From assembly GCA_964007475.1 (NCBI GenBank), contig OZ023274.1, positions 87,629,213-87,693,212 on the forward strand: a DNA stretch of 64,000 nt. Direction: 5' to 3'. The notes under the pieces are model-generated. The model was given only the letters and a program-made list of their open reading frames with translations. It was not told the origin of the DNA and did not search any database. Numbering within the stretch: position 1 is the stretch's first letter; every line of letters starts with the position of its first letter. Positions 61,901 through 64,000 of the stretch are shown piece after piece. The position numbers and the translations under genes are program-made. The stretch comes from Hybos culiciformis (taxonomy: Eukaryota; Arthropoda; Insecta; Diptera; Hybotidae).

Positions 61901-62414
61901 AAACTAAAATTGTTAAATTAGCAAATAAAGTTTTTCTATATCTTAGTCTTAACATTTTTCATTAGGTGTAGGTTGTTAGTATAATATTAATGAGTTTTTT
62001 ATTTTATACTCTGACTTAGAAATGAACAAATATTGAATTATTGATAAAAATTCCAAAAAATAAACATCAATTTTGTCATAAAAAGTAGCAGTATGTAGCC
62101 TATGTAGTGCATAAAAATAAAAACATTGTTGTTGAACTTACTGAGCTAAAATTTCCAGCATCACCAGTTGTTGCAAATGAATACGTTCTGTCATTGGTTA
62201 TAATAGAAAAATGTGTAGGTCTTTTACTTTCAACGGCATTAATATCCAAATAATGAAAATGACTTTCAATCTGGAATATAGAAAAAAAGAAAATTAATTA
62301 ATTCAAAAAGTTCATAAGTAGTAGCAAAAAAATAAATAAAGATTTCCAGATATGAAAAATTACCTTTGTTGGCACTTTAGCAATTAGCAAATAAATTCTT
62401 ACAGGTGTGAAAGC
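40934..62414 (-). CDS. CARMIL: CARMIL, capping protein-Arp2/3-myosin I linker (5' end outside window)
   Basis: Eighteen in-phase exons encode about 1300 aa: 62414-62364, 62270-62142, 61473-61390, 57824-57688, 57310-57059, 56998-56901, 55444-55257, 55190-55113, 54954-54773, 54678-54527, 48763-47776, 46516-46354, 46296-46228, 42880-42355, 42267-41902, 41844-41740, 41409-41353 and 41211-40934. The first three give part of the non-canonical PH domain; the start codon is missing. [24 protein letters not shown], the LDLSGN and LDISGN repeats and [13 protein letters not shown] mark the leucine-rich-repeat solenoid. Exon 48763-47776 ends the repeats and holds the helical dimerisation domain. The tail contains the capping-protein-interaction motif (42685-42635). 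CARMIL binds and uncaps actin capping protein at membranes. The last exon is poly-Asn-rich. A receptor gene lies antisense in the 5.8-kb intron. Confidence 0.93.
41125..41167 (-). repeat. AAT/AAC trinucleotide tract encoding poly-Asn in CARMIL
   Basis: Eleven consecutive Asn codons (HNNNN...ND) with further Asn runs occur in the last CARMIL exon. The tract is a coding microsatellite and likely length-polymorphic. Confidence 0.8.
42635..42685 (-). other. Capping-protein-interaction (CPI) motif of CARMIL
   Basis: [17 protein letters not shown] fits the CPI consensus LxHxTxxRPK(x)6P except that Val replaces the Thr. It lies in the disordered tail encoded by exon 42880-42355, where the family carries this motif. 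In the family it wraps around capping protein and lowers its barbed-end affinity. Confidence 0.8.
44901..45748. mobile_element. hAT-like non-autonomous element in a CARMIL intron
   Basis: The left end AGGCTTGTGAATTTTAG (44911) and the right end AAAAATCACAACCCT (to 45740) are imperfect inverted repeats. ATTAATTA occurs directly outside both (44901-44908 and 45741-45748), an 8-bp duplication. Subterminal arrays of AAAAAGTCGCTAAAAA-type units occur at both sides (44960-45040 and 45540-45630). No transposase frame survives. Confidence 0.75.
47069..47125 (+). repeat. Dispersed short repeat, copy in CARMIL intron
   Basis: Same ordered blocks as 26901-26955 (TGAAACTTTTTT, GGATC, TTTTTTGATT, GCATGTCG), same strand. 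Confidence 0.6.
47580..47730. other. Unusually GC-balanced island in CARMIL intron
   Basis: This is the most GC-balanced non-exonic stretch in the region. Its plus strand has a short ATG frame (47621-47746) encoding [17 protein letters not shown] then [13 protein letters not shown]. It has no family match and no splice context. It may be a fragment of a dispersed element. Confidence 0.4.
49441..54166 (+). CDS. Kainate-type ionotropic glutamate receptor, copy 2 (interrupted by assembly gap)
   Basis: Exons before the gap: 49441-49513, 50348-50511, 50794-51016, 51077-51267, 51330-51522 and 51717-51874 (334 aa: signal peptide and most of the amino-terminal domain). After the gap: 52126-52200 (partial), 52300-52528, 52705-52820, then 53087-53239 or 53469-53618 (alternative M4 exons), then 53939-54166. 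Boundaries and phases match copy 1 exon by exon, and the protein is clearly a close paralogue ([15 protein letters not shown] and IRRYDLDL shared; [11 protein letters not shown] retained). The Ser-rich tail ending [18 protein letters not shown] is also shared. Missing behind 200 Ns are the end of the amino-terminal domain, S1, M1, pore and M3. The gene lies wholly inside a CARMIL intron on the opposite strand. Confidence 0.88.
49611..50076. mobile_element. Hairpin MITE-like insertion with polypurine minisatellite (receptor 2 intron 1)
   Basis: The ends are imperfect inverted repeats (AATTAGTTCTTAG...GTCACACT and AGTGTGAC...CTTATTACTAATT). Inside are several GTGGCTTTT units in both orientations, including the palindrome CTAGTGGCTTT...AAAGCCACTAG at 49728-49753. 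There are also two tandem 63-bp units containing ATTTCGG and GATATTACAAAAAGAG (from 49871 and 49934), set in an almost pure purine strand of about 150 nt. There is no genuine coding capacity. Confidence 0.65.
51924..52123. other. Assembly gap (200 Ns)
   Basis: Exactly 200 Ns replace the segment that in copy 1 covers exons 7-10 and two thirds of exon 11 (about 1.7 kb of genomic DNA). The coding sequence alone needs more than 900 nt, so the gap length is a placeholder or the region was collapsed. Confidence 0.95.
53087..53239 (+). CDS. Alternative M4 exon 14a of receptor copy 2
   Basis: A 153-nt exon, phase 0/0, encodes [20 protein letters not shown], the hydrophobic helix [20 protein letters not shown] and [11 protein letters not shown]. 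The donor is GGTAAGG; the acceptor (AAAAAAG) is weak. The NLGGVF-type helix is closer to the usual kainate-receptor M4 than exon 14b is. Copy 1 has no counterpart, since only 96 nt separate its exons 13 and 14. Confidence 0.75.
53469..53618 (+). CDS. Alternative M4 exon 14b of receptor copy 2
   Basis: A 150-nt exon, phase 0/0, encodes [20 protein letters not shown], the helix [18 protein letters not shown] and [12 protein letters not shown]. It is the same length as, and closely similar to, the single exon 14 of copy 1 ([15 protein letters not shown]). The acceptor is ATTAG and the donor GTAAGA. Confidence 0.85.
57825..61389. other. CARMIL 3.6-kb intron
   Basis: No coding segment is visible. 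Near 58078-58130, AAGGGTAGCCAAGCTCAAGA with GCGAGCCGCAAACAG resembles the start of the hAT-type MITE at 40059. No opposite end or target duplication was found, so it is treated as a fragment. Confidence 0.45.
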
Positions 62415-63867
62415 CTGAAAAAAAAAAAGAAAATAAATGAGAATTTTTTAGAAGTTAAAAAGCATAATAATTTATAATGTTACTTAACATCGAATATAGA
62501 TTCGCATATTAATAGTTTTTTTAATCATTTTTTATTTCCACAAAGATACTCATATTATCTGTAATATCCTCGGTAATATGATAGATTAAGAATACAGAAA
62601 GATTGTTTGCTTTGGTATTTTTATGTGAATGTGTTAGTAAAACAAAATAGAAAACGTGATAATTATCAAATATGAAAAGAATTTTATTTAGTTTTATTAA
62701 CACCTTCACATAAAAATATCAAAAAAGACTGAAAAAATGTTGTATGAAGCTATAAATCTTTCTGTATTCTTAATCTATGGTAATATCTAAGATTTTACTC
62801 TAAGAAATTAATTTTTTTCATGAAAAAATCCTCGCAATTTCAAAGCAATAAATATTCAATACGAAATAATAAATAGTTTCAAAAGTAATGAGTATTTTAA
62901 AACTACAACCAAAAGGATAATAATTTATTTCAAAACAAAACCCCGACTATTCGAATGCATATTATACCGAGGTTTTGCTATCTTATTATGAAAATAATAA
63001 AATCGAAAAATTTAAAATAATATTTTGAAAAAATAGAAAATACGTAATTTTTATAATATCAAATACTTAGTTAATTAAAGTTTGTTATCATTTATATATG
63101 AAAATATTTTCAGAAGATTTACTTTTAGAAACTGAAATACCTAATAAAAAAATTGGATAATACCTACAATTTATGTATGTTCATCCCACAGTCACAAATA
63201 TACCTACTATAATTTATTACAAAAATCTGATAATATATGTTTCTTTAAGTTTTCAATTTTGTTTATTATACCTCCTTATTTTGTAGATTCATATAAATTC
63301 AACATAAAAAAATTGAATAGAATAAATGACAAGTGTTTTACAATATTTTCTAATTCCGAAAAAATAAATCTATAAACGCACTTAGATGTAAGAAACACTC
63401 ACCACAATTTTTTTTTTTTTTTTGATGAATGAATTTGATTTTATTTCGATTTATCAAAAATCTTGAACAAAAAAGATTTATTTCTTTTTCATAAGAAAAA
63501 AAAAATTAACTTTATTTAAAAGATTTTTATTTCACTAAAGAGAACCAATCATTAAAAATAAAATAAATTCTATGTACAATTTAAAAATTTTTTTTTGTTT
63601 TGTTTTTTTTTTTTAAATAAAATAATGTTTATGAAAAGAAAACAAAATCTATGCTTATGTATTAAATTAACCTTGAAATTATATTTATAACTATACTGGA
63701 ATTAAAAAATTAATATTTTTTTTGGCAAACAAAATACTTAAATAACATAAAAAAAAAATTATTATGACAAAAAATATGATTTAGTTTTAGGAACTGAGAA
63801 TTACTTAACTTCCTTGATGAACTTATTGTTTAGGGAATCCGAAATAAAGTTTATGCTTACCAATAAC
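62415..63867. other. Presumed 5' intron of CARMIL
   Basis: The exon ending at 62414 starts within the PH domain, so the start codon and at least one exon must lie further right. No convincing minus-strand exon was found up to the window edge. Confidence 0.5.
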
Positions 63868-63993
63868 CGACACATGTTCCCATGATCGGGTTGGAACAGA
63901 ATTGAGTTTTCGTTGAGTTGATTTTTAATATGAAATTTTTCAACTCAACGAAAACCCAACTCTATTTCGACTAGATCATGGAAACATAGTTAG
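63868..63993. mobile_element. Inverted-repeat hairpin at window edge
   Basis: The arms ACATGTTCCCATGATC...GTTTTCGTTGAGTTGA and TCAACTCAACGAAAAC...GATCATGGAAACAT pair over about 55 bp with scattered mismatches, around a 19-nt AT loop. It could be a complete small foldback element or the end of a larger one continuing beyond the window. Confidence 0.7.
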
Positions 63994-64000
63994 TATGTAA

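Noticed and set aside
1..64000. CRISPR arrays, operons, ribosome-binding sites, tRNA and rRNA genes
   Set aside because: Spliced eukaryotic genes rule out bacterial features, and no tRNA cloverleaf with TTC-G-A and matching arms or rRNA block was recognised by eye.

Overview
The window looks like nuclear DNA of an arthropod, most likely an insect. It is very AT-rich, its genes are split by short GT-AG introns, and the recognisable proteins are animal ones: an invertebrate kainate-type glutamate receptor family, CARMIL, CINP, mitochondrial ribosomal protein L52 and the RAB5IF/OPTI membrane protein. The order cannot be fixed from the sequence alone. The models below were built by hand from splice signals, reading-phase continuity and family resemblance. 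No alignment or RNA evidence was available.

Layout. 1-18.7 kb is mostly non-coding: three weak plus-strand exon candidates (1622-1693, 6874-7002, 9801-10103), an 816-bp hAT-type element with a perfect 8-bp target duplication, a foldback element and two strong hairpins. 18.7-22.5 kb is a compact housekeeping cluster: CINP (+), mRpL52 (-) and RAB5IF/OPTI (+). CINP and mRpL52 converge on 91 bp; mRpL52 and RAB5IF diverge from a 380-bp gap. 23.5-28.7 kb holds a complete 15-exon kainate-type receptor (921 aa). 28.7-32.1 kb is empty, and a 30-residue orphan terminal exon lies at 32134-32226 (-).

32560-39720 is a complete, very young Ty3/gypsy retrotransposon. Its two 617-bp LTRs appear to differ at one base, it is flanked by CTTG, gag and pol are intact, and there is no env. 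A GGGAAAC slippery heptamer in the correct phase, followed 8 nt later by an 8-bp stem, sits in the gag-pol overlap. A 57-residue Q/N-rich small ORF lies in its leader.

40.9-62.4 kb is CARMIL on the minus strand. Eighteen exons (about 1300 aa) are visible, from the PH domain through the leucine-rich repeats to the tail with the capping-protein-binding motif; the start codon lies beyond the right edge. Its introns carry hAT-type and foldback elements. Its 5.8-kb intron contains a second kainate-type receptor gene (49441-54166) in opposite orientation. This gene keeps the exon phases of the first copy, so it arose by DNA duplication, not retroposition. A 200-N assembly gap removes its S1 ligand-binding half, pore and M3. 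It carries two alternative exons for the last membrane helix (M4), both phase 0/0, where the first copy has one. This receptor pair, with the duplicated M4 exon and nesting inside CARMIL, is the most unusual biology in the window. The frameshift signal of the retrotransposon comes next.
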